From Tachypleus tridentatus (lineage: Eukaryota; Arthropoda; Merostomata; Xiphosura; Limulidae): DNA of 64,000 bases. How positions within the stretch are numbered: position 1 is the first letter of the stretch; each line of letters starts with the position of its first letter. The position numbers and the translations under genes were made by a program. Shown piece after piece: positions 10,447 to 24,530 of the stretch. Below the pieces are notes generated by a model, which was not told the DNA's origin, did no database searches, and worked only from the letters and a program-made list of their open reading frames with translations. Location of the stretch: positions 154,669,310 through 154,733,309 of the forward strand of contig NC_134837.1 of the NCBI RefSeq assembly GCF_004210375.1. The letters run 5' to 3'.

Positions 10447-13400
10447 GTTCTGTAAACAATAAACTTTCAAAACACACTATTCCTCATTCAAAATGACCTG
10501 TAATATAAGCTTATCAGAATATACTATTAATCACTCTCAATGTCTTCTACCTAAACTCTTTTCAGTATACATTATTCCTCACTCTCCAACTCCTGTAAGT
10601 TATCAACTTTCGAATATACACTCATCCTCCCTTCTCAACGTCCTTTAAAAAATAAACATCTCAATATATACGGTTCCTCATACTAAATGCACTGTACTAA
10701 ATATACTTTTCCTCATACATTGTTCCTAACTCTTAATGTTCTTAAACTATTAAACTTTTCAATATACACTGTAAGTCACTCTCAATGTCTTATAATAAAG
10801 AAACTTTTGAAATTCACTACTCCCCATTATCAATGTCTTGTAATTAATAAGATTTTAATATATACACAGTTAGTCACATTAAGTGTCCTAAAACAAATAA
10901 ATCTTTCAGTATACACTATTCCTCACTCTTAAACTCCTGTAATTAAAAAACCTTTGAATAAACTTTTCAACACTGTCAGTATCCTTTAACTAATAAACTT
11001 TTCAATATACACCGTTCCTCACTATCAACGTCCTGTAATTAAAGAAACTTTTCAATATACACTGATAGTCACCCGCAATGTTGTCTCACTAATAAAGTTT
11101 TCAATATCCACTCTTTCTCAATTCCAAAGTCCAATAATTAACAAACATTCCACTGTACACCTTTCCTCGCTCTCAATCTCATGAAATTAAGAAATATTTC
11201 AATATACACTGTTCCTTATTCCAATTCTAGCGTAATTAATAAAGTTACAAAAAAACACAATTCTTCATTCCCAATATCCTATAATTAATACTTTTCAATA
11301 TACACTGTTCTTGTTTCTTCATGTTGTGTAATTATTAAAGTTTTCAAGATACACTTTTCCTATCTCAAAATGTCTTGTAATTAATGAGCTTTTTAATATA
11401 CACTGTCAATCACTCTCAAAGTATTATAATTTAAAAAATTTTAAAAATTCACTACTCCCCATTATCAATGTCTTGTAATTAATAAGCATTTAATATATAC
11501 ACAGTTAGTCACTTTAAGTGTTCTAAAAAAAATAAATCTTTCAGTATACACCATTCCTCACTCTTATACTCCTGTAATTAATAATCCTTTGAATACACAC
11601 TGTTCAACACTCTCAGTATCCTTTAACAAAGTTACAAAACACACAGTTCTTCATTGCCAATGTCCAATAATTAATATACGTTTCAATACACACTGTTTCT
11701 CTCTCTAAAGGTTCTGTAAACAATAAACTTTCAAACACACTATTCCTCATTCAAAATGACCTGTAATTAATAAACCTTGGAATACACACTGTTCAACACT
11801 CTCAGTATCCTTTAACTAATAAACTCTTCAATATACACCGTTCCTCACTATCAATTTCCTGTAATTAAAGAAACTTTTCAATATATACTCTTAGTCACTC
11901 CCAATGTTATCTTACTAATAAAGTTTTCAATATACACTCTTCCTCAATCCCAATATCCAACAATTAGCAACCTTTCAATGTACACTTTTCCTCGCTCTCA
12001 ATGTCATTATATTAAAAAATATTTCAATATACACTGTTCCTAATTACCAATCTTATGTGATTAACAAAGTTACAAAACACACAGTTCTTCATTGCCAATG
12101 TCCTATAATTAATAAACTTTTCAATACAAACTGTTTTTTCTCTGAAAGTTCTGTTATCGAAAACTTTCAAAACACACTATTCCTCATTCAAAATGACCTG
12201 TAACATATAAGCTTATCAAAATATACTATTAATCACTCTCAATGTCTTCTACCTAAAATCTTTTCAGCCTACATTATTCCTCACTATAGTACTTCTGTAA
12301 TTTATCAACTTTTCAATATATACACTTCTCCTCCCTTCTCAGCATCCTTTAAAAAAATAAACATCTCAAAATATACTGTTCCTCATACTAAATGTCCTAT
12401 ACTAAATATACTTTTCCTCATACATTATTCCTCACTCTATTACTCCTGTAATTTATAAACATTCCAGTATACACTCATCCTCCCTTCACAAAGTCCTTTG
12501 AAAATAAACATCTCAATATCTACGGTTCCTCACACTAAATGCCCTGTACTAATTATACTTTTCCTCATACATTGTTCCCAACTCTTAATGTTCTGAAACA
12601 AATAAACTTTTCAATATACACTGCTCCTAATTATCAATCATTACATGATTAACAAAGTTTTCAAAATACACATAGTTCTTCATTGCCAATGTCATATAAT
12701 TAATAAACGTTTCAATACACACTGTTTCTCTCTCTAAAGGTTCTATAATTAATAAACTTTCAAAACACACTATTCCTCATTCAAAATGACCTGTAATATA
12801 AGCTTATCAGAATATACTATTAATCACTCTCAATGTCTTCTACCTAAACTCTTTTCAGTATACATTATTCCTCACTCTCCAACTCCTGTAATTTATCAAC
12901 TTTCAATATACACTCATCCTCCCTTCTCAACGTCCTTTAAAAATAAACATCTCAATATATACTGTTCCTCATACTAAATGCACTGTACTAAATATACTTT
13001 TCCTCATACATTGTTCCTAACTCTTAATGTTCTTAAACTAATAAACTTTTCAATATACACTGTAAGTCACTCTATTTCAATGTCTTATAATAAAGAAACT
13101 TTTGTAAATTTAGAAAATTTTAAAATTCACTACTCCCCATTATCAATGTCTTGTAATTAATAAGATTTTAATATATACACAGTTAGTCACATTAAGTGTC
13201 CTAAAACAAATAAATCTTTCAGTATACACTATTCCTCACTCTTAAACTCCTGTAATTAAAAAACCTTTGAATAAACTTTTCAACACTGTCAGTATCCTTT
13301 AACTAATAAACTTTTCAATATACAATAAACGCTTTCAATACACACTGTTTCTCCTCACTATCAACGTCCTGTAATTAAAGAAACTTTTCAATATACACTG

Positions 13401-16400
13401 ATAGTCACCCGCAATGTTGTCTCACTAATAAAGTTTTCAATATCCACTCTTTCTCAATTCCAAAGTCCAATAATTAACAAACATTCCACTGTACACCTTT
13501 CCTCAAAGCTCTCAATCTCATGAAATTAAGAAATATTTCAATATACACTGTTCCTTATTCCAATTCTAGCAAATAATTAATAAAGTTACAAAAAAAACAC
13601 AATTCTTCATTCCCAATATCCTATAATTAATACTTTTCAATATACACTGTTCTTGTTTCTTCATGTTGTGTAATTATTAAAGTTTTCAAGATACACTTTT
13701 CCTATCTCAAAATGTCTTGTAATTAATGAGCTTTTTAATATACACTGTCAATCACTCTCAAAGTATTATAATTTAAAAAATTTTAAAAATTCACTACTCC
13801 CCATTATCAATGTCTTGTAATTAATAAGCATTTAATATATACACAGTTAGTCACTTTAAGTGTTCTAAAAAAATAAATCTTTCAGTATACACTATTCCTC
13901 ACTCTTATACTCCTGTAATTAATAAACCTTTGAATACACACTGTTCAACACTCTCAGTATCCTTTAACAAAGTTACAAAAAACACACAGTTCTTCATTGC
14001 CAATGTCCAATAATTAATATACGTTTCAATACACACTGTTTCTCTCTCTAAAGGTTCTGTAAACAATAAACTTTCAAACACACTATTCCTCATTCAAAAT
14101 GACCTGTAATTAATAAACCTTGGAATACACACTGTTCAACACTCTCAGTATCCTTTAACTAATAAACTCTTCAATATACACCGTTCCTCACTATCAATTT
14201 CCTGTAATTAAAGAAACTTTTCAATATATACTCTTAGTCACTCCCAATGTTATCTTACTAATAAAGTTTTCAATATACACTCTTCCTCAATCCCAATATC
14301 CAATAATTAGCAACCTTTCAATGTACACTTTTCCTCACTCTCAATGTCATTATATTAAAAAATATTTCAATATACACTGCTCCTAATTATCAATCTTACA
14401 TGATTAACAAAGTTACAAAAACACATAGTTCTTCATTGCCAATGTCATATAATTAATAAACGTTTCAATACACACTGTTTCTCTCTCTAAAGGTTCTGTA
14501 AACAATAAACTTTCAAAACACACTATTCCTCATTCAAAATGACCTGTAATATAAGCTTATCAAAATATACTATTAATCACTCTCAATGTCTTCTACCTAA
14601 ACTCTTTTCAGTATACATTATTCCTCACTCTCCAACTCCTGTAATTTATCAACTTTCAGAATATACACTCATCCTCCTTCTCAACGTCCTTTAAAAAAAA
14701 TAAACATCTCAATATATACTGTTCCTCATACTAAATGCACTGTACTAAATATACTTTTCCTCATACATTGTTCCTAACTCTTAATGTTCTTAAACTATTA
14801 AACTTTTCAATATACACTGTAAGTCACTCTCAATGTCTTATAATAAAACTTTTGAAATTCACTACTCCTCATTATGAATGTCTTGTAATTAATAAGCTTT
14901 TAATATATACACAGTAAGTCACTTTAAGTGTCCTAAAATAAATAAATCTTTCAGTATACACTATTCCTCACTCTTAAACTCCTTTAACTAATAAACTTTT
15001 CAATATACACCGTTCCTCACTATCAACGTCCTGTAATTAAAGAAACTTTTCAATATACACTGATAGTCACCCGCAATGTTGTCTCACTAATAAAGTTTTC
15101 AATATCCACTCTTTCTCAATTCCAAAGTCCAATAATTAACAAACATTCCACTGTACACCTTTCCTCGCTCTCAATCTCATTATATTAAGAAATATTTCAA
15201 TATACACTGTTCCTTATTCCAATTCTAGTGTAATTAATAAAGTTACAAAAAAACACAATTCTTCATTCCCAATATCCTATAATTAATACTTTTCAATATA
15301 CACTGTTCTTGTCTCTTCATGTTGTGTAATTATTAAAGTTTTCAAGATACACTTTTCCTATCTCAAAATGTCTTGTAATTAATGAGCTTTTTAATATACA
15401 TTGTCAATCACTCTCAAAGTATTATAATTTAGAAAATTTTAAAATTCACTACTCCCCATTATCAATGTCTTGTAATTAATAAGCATTTAATATATACACA
15501 GTTAGTCACTTTAAGTGTCCTAAAAAAATAAATCTTTCAGTATACACCATTCCTCACTCTTATACTCCTGTAATTCATAAACCTTTCAATACACACTGTT
15601 CAACACTCTCAGTATCCTTTAATAAAGTTACAAAATACACAGTTCTTCATTGCCAATGTCCAATAATTAATATACGTTTCAATACACACTGTTTCTCACT
15701 CTCAAGGTTCTTTAAACAATAAACTTTCAAACACACTATTCCTCACTCTCAAACTGACTTGTAATTAATAAACCTTGGAATACACAATGTTCAACACTCT
15801 CAGCATCCTTTAACTAATAAACTCTTCAATATACACCGTTCCTCACTATCAATTTCCTGTAATTAAAGAAACTTTTCAATATATACTCTTAGTCACTCCC
15901 AATGTTATCTTACTAATAAAGTTTTCAATATACACTCTTCCTCAATCCCAATATCCAACAATTAGCAACCTTTCAATGTACACTTTTCCTCGCTCTCAAT
16001 GTCATTATATTAAAAAATATTTCAATATACACTCTTCCTAATTATCAATCTTACATGATTAACAAAGTTACAAAACACACAGTTCTTCATTGCCAATGTC
16101 CTATAATTAATAAACGTTTCAATACACACTGTTTCTCTCTCTAAAGGTTCTGTAAACAATAAACTTTCAAAACACACTATTCCTCATTCAAAATGACCTG
16201 TAATATAAGCTTATCAGAATATACTATTAATCACTCTCAATGTCTTCTACCTAAACTCTTTTCAGTATACATTATTCCTCACTCTCCAACTCCTGTAAGT
16301 TATCAACTTTCGAATATACACTCATCCTCCCTTCTCAAAAAAAATAAACATCTCAATATATACGGTTCCTCATACTAAATGCACTGTACTAAATAAACTT

Positions 16401-18380
16401 TTCCTCATACATTGTTCCTAACTCTTAATGTTCTTAAACTATTAAACTTTTCAATATACACTGTAAGTCACTCTCAATGTCTTATAATAAAGAAACTTTT
16501 GAAATTCACTACTCCTCATTATGAATGTCTTGTAATTAATAAGCTTTTAATATATACACAGTAAGTCACTTTAAGTGTCCTAAAATAAATAAATCTTTCA
16601 GTATACACTATTCCTCACTCTTAAACTCCTTTAACTAATAAACTTTTCAATATACACCGTTCCTCACTATCAACGTCCTGTAATTAAAGAAACTTTTGAA
16701 TATACACTGATAGTCACCCGCAATGTTGTCTCACTAATAAAGTTTTCAATATCCACTCTTTCTCAATTCCAAAGTCCAATAATTAACAAACATTCCACTG
16801 TACACCTTTCCTCGCTCTCAATCTCATTATATTAAGAAATATTTCAATATACACTGTTCCTTATTCCAATTCTAGTGTAATTAATAAAGTTACAAAAAAA
16901 CACAATTCTTCATTCCCAATATCCTATAATTAATACTTTTCAATATACACTGTTCTTGTCTCTTCATGTTGTGTAATTATTAAAGTTTTCAAGATACACT
17001 TTTCCTATCTCAAAATGTCTTGTAATTAATGAGCTTTTTAATATACACTGTCAATCACTCTCAAAGTATTATAATTTAAAAAATTTTAAAAATTCACTAC
17101 TCCCCATTATCAATGTCTTGTAATTAATAAGCATTTAATATATACACAGTTAGTCACTTTAAGTGTTCTAAAAAAATAAATCTTTCAGTATACACCATTC
17201 CTCACTCTTATACTCCTGTAATTAATAATCCTTTGAATACACACTGTTCAACACTCTCAGTATCCTTTAACAAAGTTACAAAAACACACAGTTCTTCATT
17301 GCCAATGTCCAATAATTAATATACGTTTCAATACACACTGTTTCTCTCTCTAAAGGTTCTGTAAACAATAAACTTTCAAACACACTATTCCTCATTCAAA
17401 ATGACCTGTAATTAATAAACCTTGGAATACACACTGTTCAACACTCTCAGTATCCTTTAACTAATAAACTCTTCAATATACACCGTTCCTCACTATCAAT
17501 TTCCTGTAATTAAAGAAACTTTTCAATATATACTCTTAGTCACTCCCAATGTTATCTTACTAATAAAGTTTTCAATATACACTCTTCCTCAATCCCAATA
17601 TCCAACAATTAGCAACCTTTCAATGTACACTTTTCCTCGCTCTCAATGTCATTATATTAAAAAATATTTCAATATACACTGTTCCTAATTACCAATCTTA
17701 TGTGATTAACAAAGTTACAAAAACACACAGTTCTTCATTGCCAATGTCCTATAATTAATAAACTTTTCAATACAAACTGTTTTTCTCTCTGAAAGTTCTG
17801 TTATCGAGAAACTTTCAAAACACACTATTCCTCATTCAAAATGACCTGTAACATATAAGCTTATCAAAATATACTATTAATCACTCTCAATGTCTTCTAC
17901 CTAAAATCTTTTCAGCCTACATTATTCCTCACTATAGTACTTCTGTAATTTATCAACTTTCGAATATACACTTCTCCTCCCTTCTCAACATCCTTTAAAA
18001 AATAAACATCTCAAAATATACTGTTCCTCATACTAAATGTCCTATACTAAATATACTTTTCCTCATACATTATTCCTCACTCTATTACTCCTGTAATTTA
18101 TAAACATTCCAGTATACACTCATCCTCCCTTCACAAAGTCCTTTGAAAATAAACATCTCAATATCTACGGTTCCTCACACTAAATGCCCTGTACTAATTA
18201 TACTTTTCCTCATACATTGTTCCCAACTCTTAATGTTCTGAAACAAATAAACTTTTCAATATACACTGCTCCTAATTATCAATCTTACATGATTAACAAA
18301 GTTACAAAAACACATAGTTCTTCATTGCCAATGTCATATAATTAATAAAACGTTTCAATACACTGTTTCTCTCTCTAAAG
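10447..18380 (+). repeat. 7.93-kb superunit, first copy
   Basis: From GTTCTGTAAACAATAAAC at 10447 to the same sequence at 18381 is 7,934 bp. Offsets of 7,932-7,935 bp hold for several landmarks (10687/18621, 11081/19013, 11910/19842, 12786/20718, 12978/20913). Inside, the marker CATACTAAATGCACTGTACT recurs at about 10687, 12978, 14735, 16378 and 18621, so the superunit is made of blocks of about 2.29, 1.76, 1.64 and 2.24 kb. TGTCTTACT-type landmarks within it are spaced mostly about 828 or 1,460-1,506 bp apart, that is deleted or extended versions of the 1.03-kb HOR. Confidence 0.8.
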
Positions 18381-21300
18381 GTTCTGTAAACAATAAACTT
18401 TCAAAACACACTATTCCTCATTCAAAATGACCTGTAATATAAGCTTATCAGAATATACTATTAATCACTCTCAATGTCTTCTACCTAAACTCTTTTCAGT
18501 ATACATTATTCCTCACTCTCCAACTCCTGTAAGTTATCAACTTTCGAATATACACTCATCCTCCCTTCTCAACGTCCTTTAAAAAATAAACATCTCAATA
18601 TATACGGTTCCTCATACTAAATGCACTGTACTAAATATACTTTTCCTCATACATTGTTCCTAACTCTTAATGTTCTTAAACTATTAAACTTTTCAATATA
18701 CACTGTAAGTCACTCTCAATGTCTTATAATAAAGAAACTTTTGAAATTCACTACTCCCCATTATCAATGTCTTGTAATTAATAAGATTTTAATATATACA
18801 CAGTTAGTCACATTAAGTGTCCTAAAACAAATAAATCTTTCAGTATACACTATTCCTCACTCTTAAACTCCTGTAATTAAAAAACCTTTGAATAAACTTT
18901 TCAACACTGTCAGTATCCTTTAACTAATAAACTTTTCAATATACACCGTTCCTCACTATCAACGTCCTGTAATTAAAGAAACTTTTCAATATACACTGAT
19001 AGTCACCCGCAATGTTGTCTCACTAATAAAGTTTTCAATATCCACTCTTTCTCAATTCCAAAGTCCAATAATTAACAAACATTCCACTGTACACCTTTCC
19101 TCGCTCTCAATCTCATTATATTAAGAAATATTTCAATATACACTGTTCCTTATTCCAATTCTAGCGTAATTAATAAAGTTACAAAAAACACAATTCTTCA
19201 TTCCCAATATCCTATAATTAATACTTTTCAATATACACTGTTCTTGTTTCTTCATGTTGTGTAATTATTAAAGTTTTCAAGATACACTTTTCCTATCTCA
19301 AAATGTCTTGTAATTAATGAGCTTTTTAATATACACTGTCAATCACTCTCAAAGTATTATAATTTAAAAATTTTAAAATTCACTACTCCCCATTATCAAT
19401 GTCTTGTAATTAATAAGCATTTAATATATACACAGTTAGTCACTTTAAGTGTTCTAAAAAAAAACTAAATCTTTCAGTATACACCATTCCTCACTCTTAT
19501 ACTCCTGTAATTAATAATCCTTTGAATACACACTGTTCAACACTCTCAGTATCCTTTAACAAAGTTACAAAAACACACAGTTCTTCATTGCCAATGTCCA
19601 ATAATTAATATACGTTTCAATACACACTGTTTCTCTCTCTAAAGGTTCTGTAAACAATAAACTTTCAAACACACTATTCCTCATTCAAAATGACCTGTAA
19701 TTAATAAACCTTGGAATACACACTGTTCAACACTCTCAGTATCCTTTCACTAATAAACTCTTCAATATACACCGTTCCTCACTATCAATTTCCTGTAATT
19801 AAAGAAACTTTTCAATATATACTCTTAGTCACTCCCAATGTTATCTTACTAATAAAGTTTTCAATATACACTCTTCCTCAATCCCAATATCCAACAATTA
19901 GCAACCTTTCAATGTACACTTTTCCTCGCTCTCAATGTCATTATATTAAAAAATATTTCAATATACACTGTTCCTAATTACCAATCTTATGTGATTAACA
20001 AAGTTACAAAAACACACAGTTCTTCATTGCCAATGTCCTATAATTAATAAACTTTTCAATACAAACTGTTTTTTCTCTCTGAAAGTTCTGTTATCGAGAA
20101 ACTTTCAAAACACACTATTCCTCATTCAAAATGACCTGTAACATATAAGCTTATCAAAATATACTATTAATCACTCTCAATGTCTTCTACCTAAAATCTT
20201 TTCAGCCTACATTATTCCTCACTATAGTACTTCTGTAATTTATCAACTTTCGAATATACACTTCTCCTCCCTTCTCAACATCCTTTAAAAAATAAACATC
20301 TCAAAATATACTGTTCCTCATACTAAATGTCCTATACTAAATATACTTTTCCTCATACATTATTCCTCACTCTATTACTCCTGTAATTTATAAACATTCC
20401 AGTATACACTCATCCTCCCTTCACAAAGTCCTTTGAAAATAAACATCTCAATATCTACGGTTCCTCACACTAAATGCCCTGTACTAATTATACTTTTCCT
20501 CATACATTGTTCCCAACTCTTAATGTTCTGAAACAAATAAACTTTTCAATATACACTGCTCCTAATTATCAATCTTACATGATTAACAAAGTTACAAAAA
20601 CACATAGTTCTTCATTGCCAATGTCATATAATTAATAAACGTTTCAATACACACTGTTTCTCTCTCTAAAGGTTCTGTAAACAATAAACTTTCAAAACAC
20701 ACTATTCCTCATTCAAAATGACCTGTAATATAAGCTTATCAGAATATACTATTAATCACTCTCAATGTCTTCTACCTAAACTCTTTTCAGTATACATTAT
20801 TCCTCACTCTCCAACTCCTGTAAGTTATCAACTTTTCAATATACACTCATCCTCCCTTCTCAAGCGTCCTTTAAAAAATAAACATCTCAATATATACGGT
20901 TCCTCATACTAAATGCACTGTACTAAAATATACTTTTCCTCATACATTGTTCCTAACTCTTAATGTTCTTAAACTATTAAACTTTTCAATATACACTGTA
21001 AGTCACTCTCAATGTCTTATAATTAAAGAAACTTTTGAAATTCACTACTCCCCATTATCAATGTCTTGTAATTAATAAGATTTTAATATATACACAGTTA
21101 GTCACATTAAGTGTCCTAAAACAAATAAAATCTTTCAGTATACACTATTCCTCACTCTTAAACTCCTGTAATTAAAAAACCTTTGAATAAACTTTTCAAC
21201 ACTCTCAGTATCCTTTAACTAATAAACTTTTCAATATACACCGTTCCTCACTATCAACGTCCTGTAATTAAAGAAACTTTTCAATATACACTGATAGTCA

Positions 21301-22439
21301 CCTTCAATAATGTTGTCTCACTAATAAAGTTTTCAATATCCACTCTTTCTCAATTCCAATAGTCAATAATTAACAAACATTCCACTGTACACCTTTCCTC
21401 GCTCTCAATCTCATTAAATTAAGAAATATTTCAATATACACTGTTCCTTATTCCAATTCTAGCGTAATTAATAAAGTTACAAAAAACACAATTCTTCATT
21501 CCCAATATCCTATAATTAATACTTTTCAATATACACTGTTCTTGTCTCTTCATGTTGTGTAATTATTAAAGTTTTCAAGATACACTTTTCCTATCTCAAA
21601 ATGTCTTGTAATTAATGAGCTTTTTTAATATACACTGTCAATCACTCTCAAAGTATTATAATTTAAAAAATTTTAAAATTCACTACTCCCCATTATCAAT
21701 GTCTTGTAATTAATAAGCATTTAATATATACACAGTTAGTCACTTTAAGTGTTCTAAAAAAAAATAAATCTTTCAGTATACACCATTCCTCACTCTTATA
21801 CTCCTGTAATTAATAATCCTTTGAATACACACTGTTCAACACTCTCAGTATCCTTTAACAAAGTTACAAAACACACAGTTCTTCATTGCCAATGTCCAAT
21901 AATTAATATACGTTTCAATACACACTGTTTCTCTCTCTAAGGTTCTGTAAACAATAAACTTTCAAACACACTATTCCTCATTCAAAATGACCTGTAATTA
22001 ATAAACCTTGGAATACACACTGTTCAACACTCTCAGTATCCTTTAACTAATAAACTCTTCAATATACACCGTTCCTCACTATCAATTTCCTGTAATTAAA
22101 GAAACTTTTCAATATATACTCTTACTCACTCCCAATGTTATCTTACTAATAAAGTTTTCAATATACACTCTTCCTCAATCCCAATATCCAACAATTAGCA
22201 ACCTTTCAATGTACACTTTTCCTCGCTCTCAATGTCATTATATTAAAAAATATTTCAATATACACTGCTCCTAATTATCAATCTTACATGATTAACAAAG
22301 TTACAAAAACACATAGTTCTTCATTGCCAATGTCATATAATTAATAAACGTTTCAATACACACTGTTTCTCTCTCTAAAGGTTCTGTAAACAATAAACTT
22401 TCAAAACACACTATTCCTCATTCAAAATGACCTGTAATA
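18381..22439 (+). repeat. 7.93-kb superunit, second copy, cut by assembly gap
   Basis: Near-identical to 10447-14545. The 81-codon open frame beginning at 10687 recurs unchanged at 18621. Differences are mostly one-base indels in A or T runs, plus an extra ~35 bp at about 13322-13353 in the first copy. It stops at the N gap, so its length is unknown. Confidence 0.8.
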
Positions 22440-22939
22440 NNNNNNNNNNNNNNNNNNNNNNNNNNNNNNNNNNNNNNNNNNNNNNNNNNNNNNNNNNNNN
22501 NNNNNNNNNNNNNNNNNNNNNNNNNNNNNNNNNNNNNNNNNNNNNNNNNNNNNNNNNNNNNNNNNNNNNNNNNNNNNNNNNNNNNNNNNNNNNNNNNNNN
22601 NNNNNNNNNNNNNNNNNNNNNNNNNNNNNNNNNNNNNNNNNNNNNNNNNNNNNNNNNNNNNNNNNNNNNNNNNNNNNNNNNNNNNNNNNNNNNNNNNNNN
22701 NNNNNNNNNNNNNNNNNNNNNNNNNNNNNNNNNNNNNNNNNNNNNNNNNNNNNNNNNNNNNNNNNNNNNNNNNNNNNNNNNNNNNNNNNNNNNNNNNNNN
22801 NNNNNNNNNNNNNNNNNNNNNNNNNNNNNNNNNNNNNNNNNNNNNNNNNNNNNNNNNNNNNNNNNNNNNNNNNNNNNNNNNNNNNNNNNNNNNNNNNNNN
22901 NNNNNNNNNNNNNNNNNNNNNNNNNNNNNNNNNNNNNNN
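22440..22939. other. Assembly gap of exactly 500 N
   Basis: All N. A round 500 is the usual placeholder for a gap of unknown length in scaffolding, so true missing sequence may be much longer. Sequence on both sides is array DNA in the same orientation. The left side breaks inside the monomer CCTGTAATATAAGC and the right side resumes in AAGTGTCCTAAAAC. Confidence 0.98.
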
Positions 22940-24085
22940 AAGTGTCCTAAAACAATAAATCTTTCAAATACACTATTCCTCACTTTAAACTCCTGTAATT
23001 AATAAACCTTTGAATACACACTGTTCAACACTCTCAGTATCCTTTAACTAATAAACTCTTCAATATACACCGTTCCTCACTATCAACGTCCTGTAATTAA
23101 AGAAACTTTTCAATATACACTGATAGTCACCCCAATGTTGTCTTACTAATAAAGTTTTCAATATACACTCTTTCTCAATTCCAAAGTCCAATAATTAACA
23201 AACATTCCATATGTACACCTTTCCTCGCTCTCAATCTCATTATATTAAGAAATATTTCAATATACACTGTTCCTAATTCCCATTCTAGCGTAATTAATAA
23301 AGTTACAAAAAAACACAGTTCTTCATTCCCAATATCCTATAATTAATACTTTTCAATATGCACTGTTCCTGTCTCTTCATGTCGTGGTTATTATTAAAGT
23401 TTTCAAGATACACTTTTCCTATCTCACAATGTCTGGTAATTAATGAGCTTTTTTAACATACATTTTTAATCACTCTCAAAGTATTGTAATTTAGAAAATT
23501 TTAAAATTCACTACTCCCCATTATCAATGTCTTGTAATTAATAAGCTTTTAATATATACACAGTTAGTCACATTTAGTCTCCTAAAACAAATAAATCTTT
23601 CAGTGTACACTATTCCTAACTCTTAAACTCCTGTAATTAATAAACCTTTCAATACACACTGTTCAGCACTCTCAGTATCCTTTAACTATAAAATTAACAT
23701 CAATATACACCGGTTCCTCACTCTCAAACTCTTGTAATTGATAAACTTCCCAATACACAATGTTCCACACTCTCAGCATCCTTTAACTAATAAACTCTTC
23801 AATATATACCATTGCTCACTCTCAATGTCCTGTAATCCTTTGAATACACACTGTTCAACACTCTCAGTATCCTTTAACAAAGTTACAAAACAACACAGTT
23901 CTTCATTGCCAATGTCCTATAATTAATAAGCGTTTCAATACACACTGTTCTCTCTCTAAAGGTTCTGTAAACAATAAACTTTCAAACACACTATTCCTCA
24001 TTCAAAATGACCTGTAATTAATAAACCTTTGAATACACACTGTTCAACACTCTCAGTATCATTTAACTAATAAACTCTTCAATAT

Positions 24086-24530
24086 ACACGTCGCTCACTC
24101 ACTCAGCGCTTTTCCTGTAATTAATGTCTTACTAATAAAAGTTAAACTTTTCAATAATATATACTCCATTAGTCACTCCCCAATGTTGTCTTACTAATAA
24201 AGTTTTCAATATACACTCTTCCTCAATCCAAAGTCCAATAATTAACAAACCTTCCAGTGTACACCTTTTCCTTGCTTCCTCATCTCATTATATTAAGAAA
24301 TATTTCAATATACACTGTTCCTAATTCCCATTCTAGCATAATTAATAAAGTTACAAAACAACACAGTTCTTCATTCCCAATGACCTATAATTAATAAACT
24401 TTCAATACACACTGTTCCCTCTTCAGTCAAAATGTCCTGCAACATATTCAAAATGCTTGTAATCAATGAATATACTATTAATCACTCTCAATGTCTTATA
24501 ACACAAAAACTTTTCAAGTATGTCATTATT
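24086..24530 (+). repeat. Patchwork monomers (possible consensus error)
   Basis: Monomer pieces are joined out of phase. Examples are GTCGCTCACTCACTCAGCGC near 24089, a repeated ACTAATAAAAGTTAAACTTT near 24131, and AATGCTTGTAATCAATGAAT near 24452. The clean versions of the same monomers occur at 27580-27960. The rest of the copy aligns well, so the irregular bases are local. Confidence 0.6.

Noticed and set aside
10687-10932. Repeated + strand ORFs of 60-81 codons with similar peptides (also at 12978, 14735, 18621, 55057) as a repeat-protein family
   Set aside because: They lie wholly in the tandem array. A 49-bp period shifts frame by one base per monomer, two of three frames of TAATTAATAAA contain a stop, and no start, splice or codon bias supports translation. 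Similarity follows from the DNA repeat.
22411-23002. Open frames of about 190 codons on both strands
   Set aside because: They run through the 500-N gap and have no real sequence.
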